Below are positions 1 to 4,922 of a stretch of DNA of 7,558 bases, piece by piece (the first letter of the stretch is position 1; every line of letters begins with the position of its first letter). Origin of the DNA: 2-12-FULL-60-25 sp964638165 (GTDB taxonomy: Bacteria > Patescibacteriota > Patescibacteriia > 2-12-FULL-60-25); NCBI GenBank assembly GCA_964638165.1, contig CAZWYJ010000059.1, forward strand, positions 1 through 7,558, read 5' to 3'. Position numbers and translations under genes: made by a program. The notes beneath the pieces are model-generated. The model did not search any database. It was not told where the DNA came from and saw nothing but the letters and a program-made list of their open reading frames with translations.

Positions 1-12
1 GAACCTTGTGAG

Positions 13-33
13 TCCACTGGTCAAACCAGTGGA
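13..33. repeat. Perfect hairpin outside the left inverted-repeat arm
   Basis: An 8-bp perfect stem (TCCACTGG / CCAGTGGA) closes a 5-nt loop (TCAAA). No T-run follows on the plus strand, so it is not a typical terminator. It lies about 30 nt outside the left arm of the 21-bp inverted repeat. Its role is unknown. Confidence 0.5.
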
Positions 34-61
34 TTACCGACTGAGCATGTATTCATACTAA

Positions 62-82
62 GTCTGCTAGTCTAGAGCCTAT
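62..82 (+). repeat. Left arm of a 21-bp perfect inverted repeat
   Basis: This segment begins GTCTGCTAGT and ends AGAGCCTAT. It is the exact reverse complement of 7503-7523. Just inside, 83-94 matches the corresponding inner flank of the other arm at 8 of 12 positions, so the related region may be longer and partly diverged. The core contains CTAGTCTAG, itself nearly palindromic. I do not recognise it as a named transposon end or recombination site. Confidence 0.85.
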
Positions 83-100
83 ATAATTATGGCAAAGAGA

Positions 101-127
101 GTGCCGCTACGCAACGCATCGCGGCAC
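101..127 (-). terminator. Probable terminator of the six-cysteine lipoprotein gene
   Basis: A 7-bp perfect stem (GTGCCGC / GCGGCAC) encloses a 13-nt loop. On the minus strand it is followed by TCTCTTTG, a short pyrimidine tail. It lies about 35 nt past the stop of the minus-strand gene that ends at 161. The large loop and imperfect T-tract make it a moderate call. Confidence 0.5.
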
Positions 128-160
128 ATATGAATCAGAAACTCTCAATCGAGAAGCTTC

Positions 161-1012
161 TTAGAAAAAGAGGGGGCAATCGTCGAAGTACGCATCATTG
201 TAGGTATCGACCCATGATGGGATGTTCCAGGATGGAAAGCCGCAACAATAACTGAGCGACGTATCCTGCTTCACGTACTCCGTGCAGTTGTTCGGTACCT
301 TTAGCGCAGTTCCACAGCCCCAATGAGCCCGGTACAGACCATCAGCCGGTCTCTCTCCATTGATCGCCCATTGAAGGGCTCCGCCTGCCTCGGGCTTGTA
401 GGAGAAGGTTTGTCCATTGTACCCAGGACTCGCGCTCCAAAAATCTACAATACCTGGACCAGCGATTCCGTATCCACAGGTTAGAGCCTGTCGCGCCACA
501 CCAATTCCATCATCAGATGATGAACCAGGGTCGGAATCGAACGAAGTGAGTAACACACCCGTGTCGATGACCTGAAAACCATTTCCACTACCGTACAAGG
601 ATGCAGAATACGCTACTGGTACCTCCTCGATTTCATCGACGAGATGAATGTCAAGCGTGCCATAGAGTCGTTCACCTACGAAGACATCAAGTGCCGAGAG
701 ATATCCTCCCTCGTTAACCATGAAGGGTTCAAGCGACACGCTTCCCGAAGTGGCTGATGCAGGGATCTCCGTTTTGCCGTCCTGGTCACGCAACACCACC
801 TCTACATCGTCGGTCGAGTTGATTTCGAGCTGAAGCGACGACACGGTTTTTCCGCGTTCTACGGCCATCGTGAGGTGACCCAGTGCATTTCCCGTTGTAA
901 CTACGTCGCTACTCGTTGTGTTGTTGGCGTCAGGATCATCTGCACAGCCTTGTGCGAAAACGATTGACATGGCTGCAAGTAGCGCAAACGCGCCGTATCT
1001 GATTCTGGGCAT
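161..1012 (-). CDS. Secreted lipoprotein with a six-cysteine C-terminal domain, function unknown
   Basis: The 283-residue product starts with a basic n-region, a hydrophobic stretch (about residues 7-20) and a lipobox ending FAQGC, giving lipidated Cys23 by analogy with signal peptidase II substrates. A low-complexity Asn/Thr/Ser/Asp linker (about 24-42) follows, then a cysteine-free region to about residue 175 rich in acidic and beta-prone sequence. The last 105 residues hold six cysteines (179, 233, 243, 256, 257, 279), enough for three disulfides, plus many Trp, Tyr and Gly. The chain ends three residues after a Cys-Pro, so the domain looks compact and complete. The start is supported by AAGGAGGG at 1017-1024, 4-5 nt from the ATG. 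The gene has its own promoter and probable terminator. Lipoprotein status is well supported. I do not recognise either mature domain; a cell-surface binding or enzyme role is a guess. Confidence 0.88.
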   Translation of the reverse strand: MPRIRYGAFALLAAMSIVFAQGCADDPDANNTTSSDVVTTGNALGHLTMAVERGKTVSSLQLEINSTDDVEVVLRDQDGKTEIPASATSGSVSLEPFMVNEGGYLSALDVFVGERLYGTLDIHLVDEIEEVPVAYSASLYGSGNGFQVIDTGVLLTSFDSDPGSSSDDGIGVARQALTCGYGIAGPGIVDFWSASPGYNGQTFSYKPEAGGALQWAINGERPADGLYRAHWGCGTALKVPNNCTEYVKQDTSLSYCCGFPSWNIPSWVDTYNDAYFDDCPLFF

Positions 1013-1016
1013 TACG

Positions 1017-1024
1017 CCCTCCTT
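1017..1024 (-). promoter_or_regulatory. Strong Shine-Dalgarno of the six-cysteine lipoprotein gene
   Basis: AAGGAGGG on the minus strand lies just upstream of the ATG at 1012 and fixes the start. Between it and the promoter is a perfect 10-bp palindrome, AATGTACATT (1030-1039), in the transcribed leader. That could be a regulator site, but nothing else supports this. Confidence 0.75.
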
Positions 1025-1067
1025 AGTTGAATGTACATTATGTCAAACAAGATTGATTGACCTCGCC

Positions 1068-1096
1068 ATACTATAAAAAAAATCCTGACTCGTCAA
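1068..1096 (-). promoter_or_regulatory. Sigma-70-like promoter of the six-cysteine lipoprotein gene
   Basis: On the minus strand a TTGACG -35 box (1091-1096) is separated by exactly 17 nt from a TAGTAT -10 box (1068-1073). This puts the transcript start near 1061 and gives a leader of about 50 nt before the ATG. Confidence 0.65.
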
Positions 1097-1284
1097 TAAA
1101 TGAATAACGCCAAAACACAATTCATCTTTTGACACATCTTCAAAAAGGTATCAGGAATTAAAATATACTTCCCAGCATTATGCTAAAAAGCAACTCATCT
1201 TTGATACACTTTCAAGATCGACGTCGAGGAGCCGTTAAAAAAGTGATGACCAGAGACGATCTCGAGGTAACTCCATACTCAACG
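1097..1284. other. AT-rich spacer without a convincing gene
   Basis: No supported gene lies here. Two loosely similar stretches (near 1120 and 1193) share TCATCTTT followed by a degenerate TTCAA element and look like a decayed direct repeat. A small palindrome, AGCATTATGCT, sits at 1176-1186. An open frame on the plus strand runs on through the antisense of tRNA-His and was not accepted. Confidence 0.4.
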
Positions 1285-1313
1285 AAAAAACAACGGGTAA
1301 ACCGTTGTTTTTT
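1285..1313 (-). terminator. Intrinsic terminator after tRNA-His
   Basis: A perfect 12-bp inverted repeat, AAAAAACAACGG / CCGTTGTTTTTT, flanks a 5-nt loop. It begins 3 nt past the CCA end of the minus-strand tRNA-His. Its A/T-rich ends supply a U-tract in either direction, so it could be bidirectional. Confidence 0.85.
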
Positions 1314-1315
1314 GA

Positions 1316-1390
1316 TGGGGTGGCCAGAGAGAATCGAACTCTCGATAACGGGACCACAACCCGCTGTGTTGCCTCTACACCATGGCCACC
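1316..1390 (-). tRNA. tRNA-His (anticodon GTG)
   Basis: On the minus strand the sequence folds into a full cloverleaf. The acceptor is GTGGCCA / TGGCCAC, the D-arm is GTGT / ACAC, and the anticodon stem is GCGGG / CCCGT with loop TTGTGGT (anticodon GTG). The T-arm is GAGAG-TTCGATT-CTCTC, and the variable loop has 4 nt. The extra G-1 at 1390 faces C73 at 1319, the histidine identity pair, and CCA is encoded at 1316-1318. A terminator follows directly. The gene lies downstream of the minus-strand lipoprotein ending at 1527, with the palindromic repeat at 1406-1467 between them. I saw no clear separate promoter. Confidence 0.96.
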
Positions 1391-1405
1391 ATGGCTGGGA
1401 AAGAG

Positions 1406-1467
1406 GGTTTGGAGTTTGGTGCTTAGGTTTTGGTAAATTACCAAAACCCACATACCAAACCCCAACC
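1406..1467. repeat. Heptad-phased palindromic repeat A1 (GGTTTGG arm / CCAAACC arm)
   Basis: Two arms of about 30 nt (1406-1436 and 1438-1467) face each other across one base. The inner 11 bp (GGTTTTGGTAA / TTACCAAAACC) match perfectly and the outer part matches with a few changes and one length difference. Each arm is a degenerate 7-nt repeat (GGTTTGG, AGTTTGG, TGCTTAG, GTTTTGG). It lies between the lipoprotein stop at 1527 and the 5' end of tRNA-His. A related copy lies inverted at 2262-2320. Confidence 0.85.
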
Positions 1468-1526
1468 GCCTCATCCTGAAAGCGAAGGGATCATACGAGA
1501 TTTTGGGGCTTTTGGCAAGTCCGCGA

Positions 1527-2180
1527 CTACTCCACGACAATTCGAGAGAGGATGCCCGCAAAGATCGCCGTGTCGCGCGCTTCATCAAAGCTCACGCACT
1601 GTTTTTCCGGATCCTCAAAGTTTTCGCACACGACCGAGTGAACCGTGAACTCGAAGACCAAAACCTGCCCACCGACCGGCGTGGCATACGTGTAGACCGC
1701 GTACCGATTCCCTGCCGCGCCCTCATTCTCTCTGGATTCGCAGAATACGAGTTCGGACGCGTATCCGAAGGAGAGGTTCGTTCGGATATCCGGTGCGCGT
1801 CCGGCGGTCCATTCGCTCTCAGAGAAGGCGCAATCGCGCATGCGCGTATCCTCCGGATCAATCACGAACAGACGCAAGGACCTCCCTGGCACAGAACGTT
1901 CCCCCGGGTTCTCAACAGCCGTTCCCATATCCACGTTCATCACCTGTCCGGCGCTATTCGTATTCGTCATCACGAATGATCCCGGAAATGACATGCGGAC
2001 CACCGCATCGCCGACAGAGACGTTCGCGGTATTCCATGCCTCCGGCACGCGATCTACGCCGTCGCTCGCAGAAGACGTCGGAGCGCCCCCTGTGGGAGAA
2101 ACGGGCGGCTTCGGAGCCTGCTTGGCACAGCCTGCGCCAATCAAGACGGCGAGGACGAGGAGAGGGAAAATGCGCTTCAT
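1527..2180 (-). CDS. Lipoprotein with four mature cysteines, function unknown
   Basis: The 217-residue product begins MKRIFPLLVL and has a lipobox ending IGAGC (lipidated Cys18), so export and membrane anchoring are expected. A Pro/Ser/Thr/Ala-rich linker (about 20-45) leads to a single globular domain (about 50-217) with alternating hydrophobic strands. Four cysteines (117, 147, 185, 195) could form two disulfides. No catalytic motif is visible and I do not recognise the family. The start is set by the signal peptide. There is no Shine-Dalgarno upstream, but TACACT ends 8 nt before the ATG, which suggests a very short leader. Downstream are repeat A1 and tRNA-His. Confidence 0.87.
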   Translation of the reverse strand: MKRIFPLLVLAVLIGAGCAKQAPKPPVSPTGGAPTSSASDGVDRVPEAWNTANVSVGDAVVRMSFPGSFVMTNTNSAGQVMNVDMGTAVENPGERSVPGRSLRLFVIDPEDTRMRDCAFSESEWTAGRAPDIRTNLSFGYASELVFCESRENEGAAGNRYAVYTYATPVGGQVLVFEFTVHSVVCENFEDPEKQCVSFDEARDTAIFAGILSRIVVE

Positions 2181-2188
2181 ATATCGGG

Positions 2189-2194
2189 AGTGTA
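2189..2194 (-). promoter_or_regulatory. Candidate -10 box placing transcription at the lipoprotein start
   Basis: TACACT on the minus strand lies 8 nt before the ATG at 2180, inside TCTACACTCCCGATAT. With no Shine-Dalgarno present, a leaderless or nearly leaderless transcript is possible. The -35 position (2212-2217) reads TTTTTC, a poor match that overlaps the terminator tail. Confidence 0.35.
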
Positions 2195-2210
2195 GATGAC
2201 GCGGAACAAA

Positions 2211-2244
2211 AGAAAAAGACCCGTCTTCAGACGAGTCTTTTTCT
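2211..2244 (-). terminator. Intrinsic terminator between slipin and lipoprotein genes
   Basis: A 10-bp arm, AGAAAAAGAC / GTCTTTTTCT, encloses an inner 4-bp CGTC / GACG stem with a TTCA loop. On the minus strand it ends in a good U-tract, so it would terminate transcription from the slipin gene just before the lipoprotein start. It can also work on the plus strand. Confidence 0.8.
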
Positions 2245-2261
2245 TTCAGGACGAGGTCATT

Positions 2262-2320
2262 GGAATTTGAATTTTAGGTTTTGGCGATTTACCAAACCCT
2301 AAGCACCAAACCCCAAACCC
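2262..2320. repeat. Heptad-phased palindromic repeat A2, inverted relative of A1
   Basis: A GT-rich arm (GGAATTTG, AATTTTA, GGTTTTG) faces an AC-rich arm (CCAAACC, CTAAGCA, CCAAACC, CCAAACC). The inner match is TTAGGTTTTGG / CCAAACCCTAA with one difference. Read on the minus strand, it is clearly homologous to A1, sharing GTTTGGTGCTTAGG and GGTAAAT. It lies between the slipin stop and the slipin terminator. Confidence 0.8.
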
Positions 2321-2330
2321 TTTTTCCCAG

Positions 2331-2350
2331 CCATGGCGTAGAGACAACGC
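2331..2350 (+). pseudogene. Fragment resembling the 5' part of tRNA-His
   Basis: CCATGGCGTAGAGACAACGC matches the tRNA-His 5' region (CCATGGTGTAGAGGCAACAC) at 17 of 20 positions. It sits next to repeat A2 exactly as tRNA-His sits next to A1. Two of the differences are a compensating pair, so the D-stem is kept (GTGT/ACAC becomes GCGT/ACGC). Nothing after it folds into an anticodon or T-arm, so it is not a functional tRNA. Relative to A1, a 9-nt segment between two CCATGG words is missing. Confidence 0.6.
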
Positions 2351-2386
2351 GACGGAACAGACCTACGGACGTACGGTCCTACGGAC

Positions 2387-3133
2387 TTATTTTTTCGACC
2401 AGTTCTCAAACGCCTTGAGAACCTCGAGAGGTATGGCGAAGACGATCGTATTCGACTGATCGGACGAAATATCATTGATCGAGTTCAGCGTGCGCAGATG
2501 AAGTGCCCCGGAAGACGATGCCAGAATGTCTGCGGCCTGCTTAAGATTTCCGGCTGCCACCACTTCTCCCTCGGAGTTGATGATGACCGCACGGCGTTCG
2601 CGCTCAGCCTCGGCCTGTTTAGCGATCGTTCGCTTCATGTCTTCCGGAAGCGTAATGTCCTTGAGCTCGACATTCATGATATCCAAACCCCAATTCATCG
2701 CATCCTTCTCAAGAATCTCCTTGATACGTGAAGATGCCTGATCACGCTGGGAGAGCAATTCATCGAGCGCGAGCTGACCAACCACATTGCGCATGGTCGT
2801 CTGCGCGAGCTGGCTAACGGCGTACCAAAAATTCTCAACTTCCAGTACCGCCTTCCCGGCATCCACTACTCTGTAGTAGATAACGGCATTGATCTTACAA
2901 CTGACGTTGTCTTTCGTAATCGCTTCCTGATCCGGCACGTCCACGGCCTTGGTGCGAATATCCACCTTTCGCATGGACTGAATAATTGGGAACACGAGCC
3001 TCCAGCCCGGTTCAACGAGCCCGGTAAAACGGCCGAGCAAAAACTTCACGCCACGCTCATATTGATTCACCTGCTTGATCGAAACGATCAAAAGCACGAT
3101 CACGAACGGAATGAGAGAATAGAGGGTTTCCAT
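2387..3133 (-). CDS. SPFH/band 7 (slipin, stomatin-like) membrane protein
   Basis: The 248-residue product has a single N-terminal membrane segment (about 4-20), then an SPFH domain. Slipin hallmarks follow in order: QYERGVKFLLGRF, EPGWRLVFP, and a VDIRTKAVDVP stretch near 58-68. Next comes the Asp-Asn-Val / Ala-Val-Ile-Tyr-Tyr-Arg-Val core near 85-100, then a Lys/Glu/Arg-rich coiled coil (about 150-195) with EAERERRAVIINSEGE. Such proteins oligomerise in membrane microdomains and influence membrane proteases or organisation; that role is family knowledge. Many bacterial slipins are paired with an NfeD protein, but none is present here. No Shine-Dalgarno precedes the ATG, and a possible -10 box lies 8 nt upstream. 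A terminator follows after repeat A2. Confidence 0.94.
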   Translation of the reverse strand: METLYSLIPFVIVLLIVSIKQVNQYERGVKFLLGRFTGLVEPGWRLVFPIIQSMRKVDIRTKAVDVPDQEAITKDNVSCKINAVIYYRVVDAGKAVLEVENFWYAVSQLAQTTMRNVVGQLALDELLSQRDQASSRIKEILEKDAMNWGLDIMNVELKDITLPEDMKRTIAKQAEAERERRAVIINSEGEVVAAGNLKQAADILASSSGALHLRTLNSINDISSDQSNTIVFAIPLEVLKAFENWSKK

Positions 3134-3141
3134 ATACAGAG

Positions 3142-3170
3142 AGCGTAGAACGGTTCGGGGGAGGCGTCAA
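3142..3170 (-). promoter_or_regulatory. Candidate promoter of the slipin gene with almost no leader
   Basis: On the minus strand TTGACG (3165-3170) is separated by 17 nt from TACGCT (3142-3147), which ends 8 nt before the ATG. The -35 match is good and the -10 is of the weak TANNNT type. There is no Shine-Dalgarno, consistent with leaderless initiation. Confidence 0.45.
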
Positions 3171-3199
3171 TGCGACATCTATAAAATCCGCAAAACCCC

Positions 3200-3228
3200 T
3201 TGCCTTTCCTCCCGGAGAAGAGCATGAT
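3200..3228 (+). promoter_or_regulatory. Candidate promoter of the first Nudix gene
   Basis: TTGCCT (3200-3205), a 17-nt spacer and CATGAT (3223-3228) would start transcription a few bases before the ATG at 3238. GGAG at 3214-3217 is about 20 nt from the ATG, too far for a normal Shine-Dalgarno. The call is tentative. Confidence 0.35.
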
Positions 3229-3237
3229 CATCCACGT

Positions 3238-3675
3238 ATGACAGCTCCTCATCGCCAAGACGAAACGGAGAGATTCACCTCGTGCGGATTTCTCTATAAT
3301 CCAAAAACGCAAAGCGTTCTCCTCCACCTTCGGGATGGAAATACGACATTCTGCCCAAACTGCTGGGCGTTTTTCGGAGGAAAGAACGAAGGGCCCGAGA
3401 CAAAAGAGGAGTGCTACAAAAGAGAGATGGAGGAAGAAATTAATTTCACTCCAACGGCAGACAATATTCACTTCTTGCGCCACTACCCGTATCCCGAGGC
3501 TCATGGAGATTTTTATATCTTCTATTCCCTATCTGAAGATCCGATCGAAACACTCACGCTCAATGAAGGTGCGGATTTCCAATGGATACCGCTCGACCGA
3601 ATCCCTACGCTCGCCCTCGCGGATTACGCACGAAAAGATTTGGAATTTTTTATCAAAAACGTCGTTCGGGGATAA
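3238..3675 (+). CDS. Nudix hydrolase with an almost canonical Nudix box
   Basis: The 145-residue protein is the size of a minimal Nudix domain. The box starts at Gly48 (GGKNEGPE), keeps Glu54 at the G-x5-E position, and has Arg62-Glu63-Met64-Glu65-Glu66-Glu67 for the REUXEE core. The usual Gly is Asn69. All metal-binding glutamates are therefore present, so it should hydrolyse a nucleoside diphosphate linked to another moiety; the substrate cannot be read from the sequence. A Cys39-Pro-Asn-Cys42 pair sits just before the box. It is divergent from the slipin gene with a 104-nt shared spacer. It ends TAA, and no clear terminator follows before the next promoter. Confidence 0.92.
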   Translation: MTAPHRQDETERFTSCGFLYNPKTQSVLLHLRDGNTTFCPNCWAFFGGKNEGPETKEECYKREMEEEINFTPTADNIHFLRHYPYPEAHGDFYIFYSLSEDPIETLTLNEGADFQWIPLDRIPTLALADYARKDLEFFIKNVVRG

Positions 3676-3733
3676 AAAGCTCTCTCTTCTTTACAAAGAA
3701 AAAGTCTGAAATACGAACAACGTAAATTAACCC

Positions 3734-3762
3734 TTGACAAAAAGAAGATTTTTGTCTATTTT
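3734..3762 (+). promoter_or_regulatory. Promoter of the second Nudix gene with an internal palindrome
   Basis: A consensus TTGACA (3734-3739), a 17-nt spacer and TATTTT (3757-3762) predict a start near 3769 and a leader of about 100 nt. The palindrome GACAAAAA / TTTTTGTC with a 5-nt centre (3736-3756) overlaps the -35 box and fills the spacer to the edge of the -10 box. This is a position expected for a repressor operator. I see no separate gene in the leader. Confidence 0.7.
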
Positions 3763-3858
3763 CTGAGCCAGAAACTGCTAAACTACAGTATCTGCAAGAT
3801 GTGGGAGATAAAACCATAAATCTTCCACAACTCCATCGCACCACAACAATCACATAGC

Positions 3859-3865
3859 AGGAGGT
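3859..3865 (+). promoter_or_regulatory. Strong Shine-Dalgarno of the second Nudix gene
   Basis: AGGAGGT lies 7 nt before the ATG at 3873 and fixes that start. The strength contrasts with the neighbouring slipin and first Nudix genes, which have none. Confidence 0.8.
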
Positions 3866-3872
3866 AGAAGCG

Positions 3873-4475
3873 ATGATTCACGCACGAGAAGTCTCTCTCA
3901 TCGGAGGGCGGAGGCCGTCCGTCCTCGTCACAAGCTTTCAGGATGATGACTGCGGGACCATCCCGCCGGCCCGTCTGAATGATGCGGAGTACGAGAAGGC
4001 GCTCCGGCGTTTCATCGGGGTCTGCACGGACATCGTTCTCGTTCATTCCGAAACGCGAAGCATCTATCTGGCATGGCGCCTGCAGAAGCCGAATGCGAAC
4101 ACCTACTGGTGGATGGGCGGGGGCATTCGTCCGGGAACTCCGATTGAAAGGTCTGCCGCCGAGATCTTCAAGCGAGAGACCGGAGTGAGTCTGGATCCGA
4201 ATCGGCTCACCCTCGCGGCCTGTATAGACTATTACTGGAAGGATCGCGCCCAGGAGCCGACGGACATCGGCTGCCACATGATCGGCTACACCTTCTTCTT
4301 CGAGCCCGTGGCAAAGGAGATCGCGGCCATCGCGCGAAGCCTGGACGCCAACGAGTACGATGCCACGCGAGGGCTCACGATATTCAACCGGGAACGGATC
4401 GTCGAGCTCATCGAGTCGCACGAGATGCACCCGGCAGTCCTCGCCGTGTACGACCAGATCTTCCCGGCGCGATAG
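3873..4475 (+). CDS. Nudix-fold protein with a degenerate Nudix box, GDP-mannose hydrolase-like
   Basis: The 200-residue product has an N-terminal extension (about 1-50) and then a Nudix-like core: strands DIVLVH and IYLAWRLQKP, a TYWWMGGG loop, and a helix ending RETGV. In register with the canonical box (Gly83 to Val105), Thr89 replaces the first Glu, Glu97 replaces Arg, Ile98 and Arg101 replace two core glutamates, and only Glu102 and Gly104 remain. GDP-mannose mannosyl hydrolases also have a modified box that keeps only the last core glutamate, and their R-x-x-x-P-x-x-x-YW-x-x-x-GG approach to the box looks similar. A GDP-sugar substrate is therefore a reasonable but unproven guess; a catalytically dead binding protein is the alternative. 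Codon use is more GC-rich than in the first Nudix gene. It has its own promoter, Shine-Dalgarno and downstream hairpin terminator. Confidence 0.88.
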   Translation: MIHAREVSLIGGRRPSVLVTSFQDDDCGTIPPARLNDAEYEKALRRFIGVCTDIVLVHSETRSIYLAWRLQKPNANTYWWMGGGIRPGTPIERSAAEIFKRETGVSLDPNRLTLAACIDYYWKDRAQEPTDIGCHMIGYTFFFEPVAKEIAAIARSLDANEYDATRGLTIFNRERIVELIESHEMHPAVLAVYDQIFPAR

Positions 4476-4489
4476 GACTCGGAATCCAA

Positions 4490-4504
4490 AGCGCCATTCG
4501 CGCT
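4490..4504. repeat. Small hairpin after the second Nudix gene
   Basis: AGCGC / GCGCT surrounds a 5-nt loop (CATTC), 15 nt past the stop codon. It has no T-tract, so it is unlikely to terminate by itself. It may protect the 3' end, with the stronger terminator near 4591. Confidence 0.35.
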
Positions 4505-4590
4505 CTCGCTAATTGAGTTCGCATCCGTGTTCCGGGCTTCGACATCGAGACGAAAGAGTACCTTAAACCTTTCTTACGTAAATCTTCGAG

Positions 4591-4626
4591 GAGGAGTTCG
4601 CATTCCAGCGAGCTCCTCTCTTTGTA
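4591..4626 (+). terminator. Probable terminator of the second Nudix gene
   Basis: An 11-bp stem with one G-T pair, GAGGAGTTCGC-type arm (4591-4601) against 4608-4618, closes a 6-nt loop. It is followed by TCTCTTTGT. It lies about 115 nt past the stop, leaving a long 3' leader in which nothing else is evident. Confidence 0.6.
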
Positions 4627-4680
4627 TATCGTTCTTAAAAGCTCCGCTTCACTTCGGCATGAAGCTCTCTACAAATACGT

Positions 4681-4708
4681 AAAAACGACGGCTTTCGCTG
4701 TCGTTTTT
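4681..4708 (-). terminator. Intrinsic terminator after tRNA-Arg
   Basis: AAAAACGAC / GTCGTTTTT forms a 9-bp perfect stem around a 10-nt loop, with the U-tract built into the arm. It lies beyond three tandem hairpins downstream of the minus-strand tRNA-Arg. It could also act on plus-strand transcripts. Confidence 0.75.
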
Positions 4709-4712
4709 ATGG

Positions 4713-4769
4713 GTCGCGTTCTACGCGACGTGTCGCGTTCTACGCGACGTGTCGCGTTCTACGCGATGG
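4713..4769. repeat. Three tandem 19-nt hairpin units abutting tRNA-Arg
   Basis: GTCGCGTTCTACGCGACGT occurs at 4713-4731 and 4732-4750. A third copy at 4751-4769 changes only its last bases, where it merges with the complement of the tRNA CCA end. Each unit is itself a hairpin, GTCGCG / CGCGAC with loop TTCTA. On the minus strand they follow tRNA-Arg directly and precede its terminator. Confidence 0.9.
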
Positions 4770-4842
4770 TGCCCCGGGTTGGAATCGAACCAACATCTGA
4801 CGGCTTAGAAGTCCGCTATTCTATCCGTTGAACTACCGGGGC
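4767..4842 (-). tRNA. tRNA-Arg (anticodon TCT)
   Basis: The minus strand folds into a 76-nt tRNA. The acceptor is GCCCCGG / CCGGGGC, the D-stem is GTTC / GAAT, the anticodon loop is CTTCTAA (anticodon TCT), and the T-arm is GTTGG-TTCGATT-CCAAC. The discriminator is A and CCA is encoded at 4767-4769. The anticodon stem reads GCGGA / GCCGT, with A31 facing G39, a mismatch next to the loop. Upstream lies a perfect inverted repeat, AACGTG / CACGTT (4856-4872), of unknown role. A clear tRNA promoter was not found, so read-through from the upstream membrane-protein gene is possible. Confidence 0.95.
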
Positions 4843-4922
4843 ATGTTTTGTCCGTAACGTGCGTGCCACGTTCAATATGACCGATGGCTAGCGTATCTCG
4901 AAATGCCTGACGAGGCAACCCT

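Noticed and set aside
1180..1479. Plus-strand frame of 99 codons across the tRNA-His region
   Set aside because: Its central part (GWPERIELSI...) is the well-known false translation of a tRNA antisense strand, and it also runs through the terminator and repeat A1.
1503..2302. Long plus-strand frames opposite the second lipoprotein
   Set aside because: The minus-strand product has a signal peptide and lipobox. The plus-strand frames are Arg-rich and without domain features.
2351..2386. Direct repeat CCTACGGAC near the slipin stop as part of a mobile element end
   Set aside because: Two 9-nt copies 17 nt apart with a partial palindrome are present, but there is no further structure or second end. 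It may be a local duplication only.
3783..4430. Minus-strand frame of 215 codons opposite the second Nudix gene
   Set aside because: The plus-strand frame has promoter, strong Shine-Dalgarno and a Nudix-like core. The opposite frame is a GC-rich shadow.
4713..4769. CRISPR-like array
   Set aside because: The three units are directly contiguous with no spacers, and each is a self-contained short hairpin. No cas gene is present.
4622..4831. Plus-strand frame ending VPRVGIEPTSDGL
   Set aside because: It is the antisense of tRNA-Arg plus the tandem hairpins, a classic spurious annotation. It has no Shine-Dalgarno or coherent protein features.
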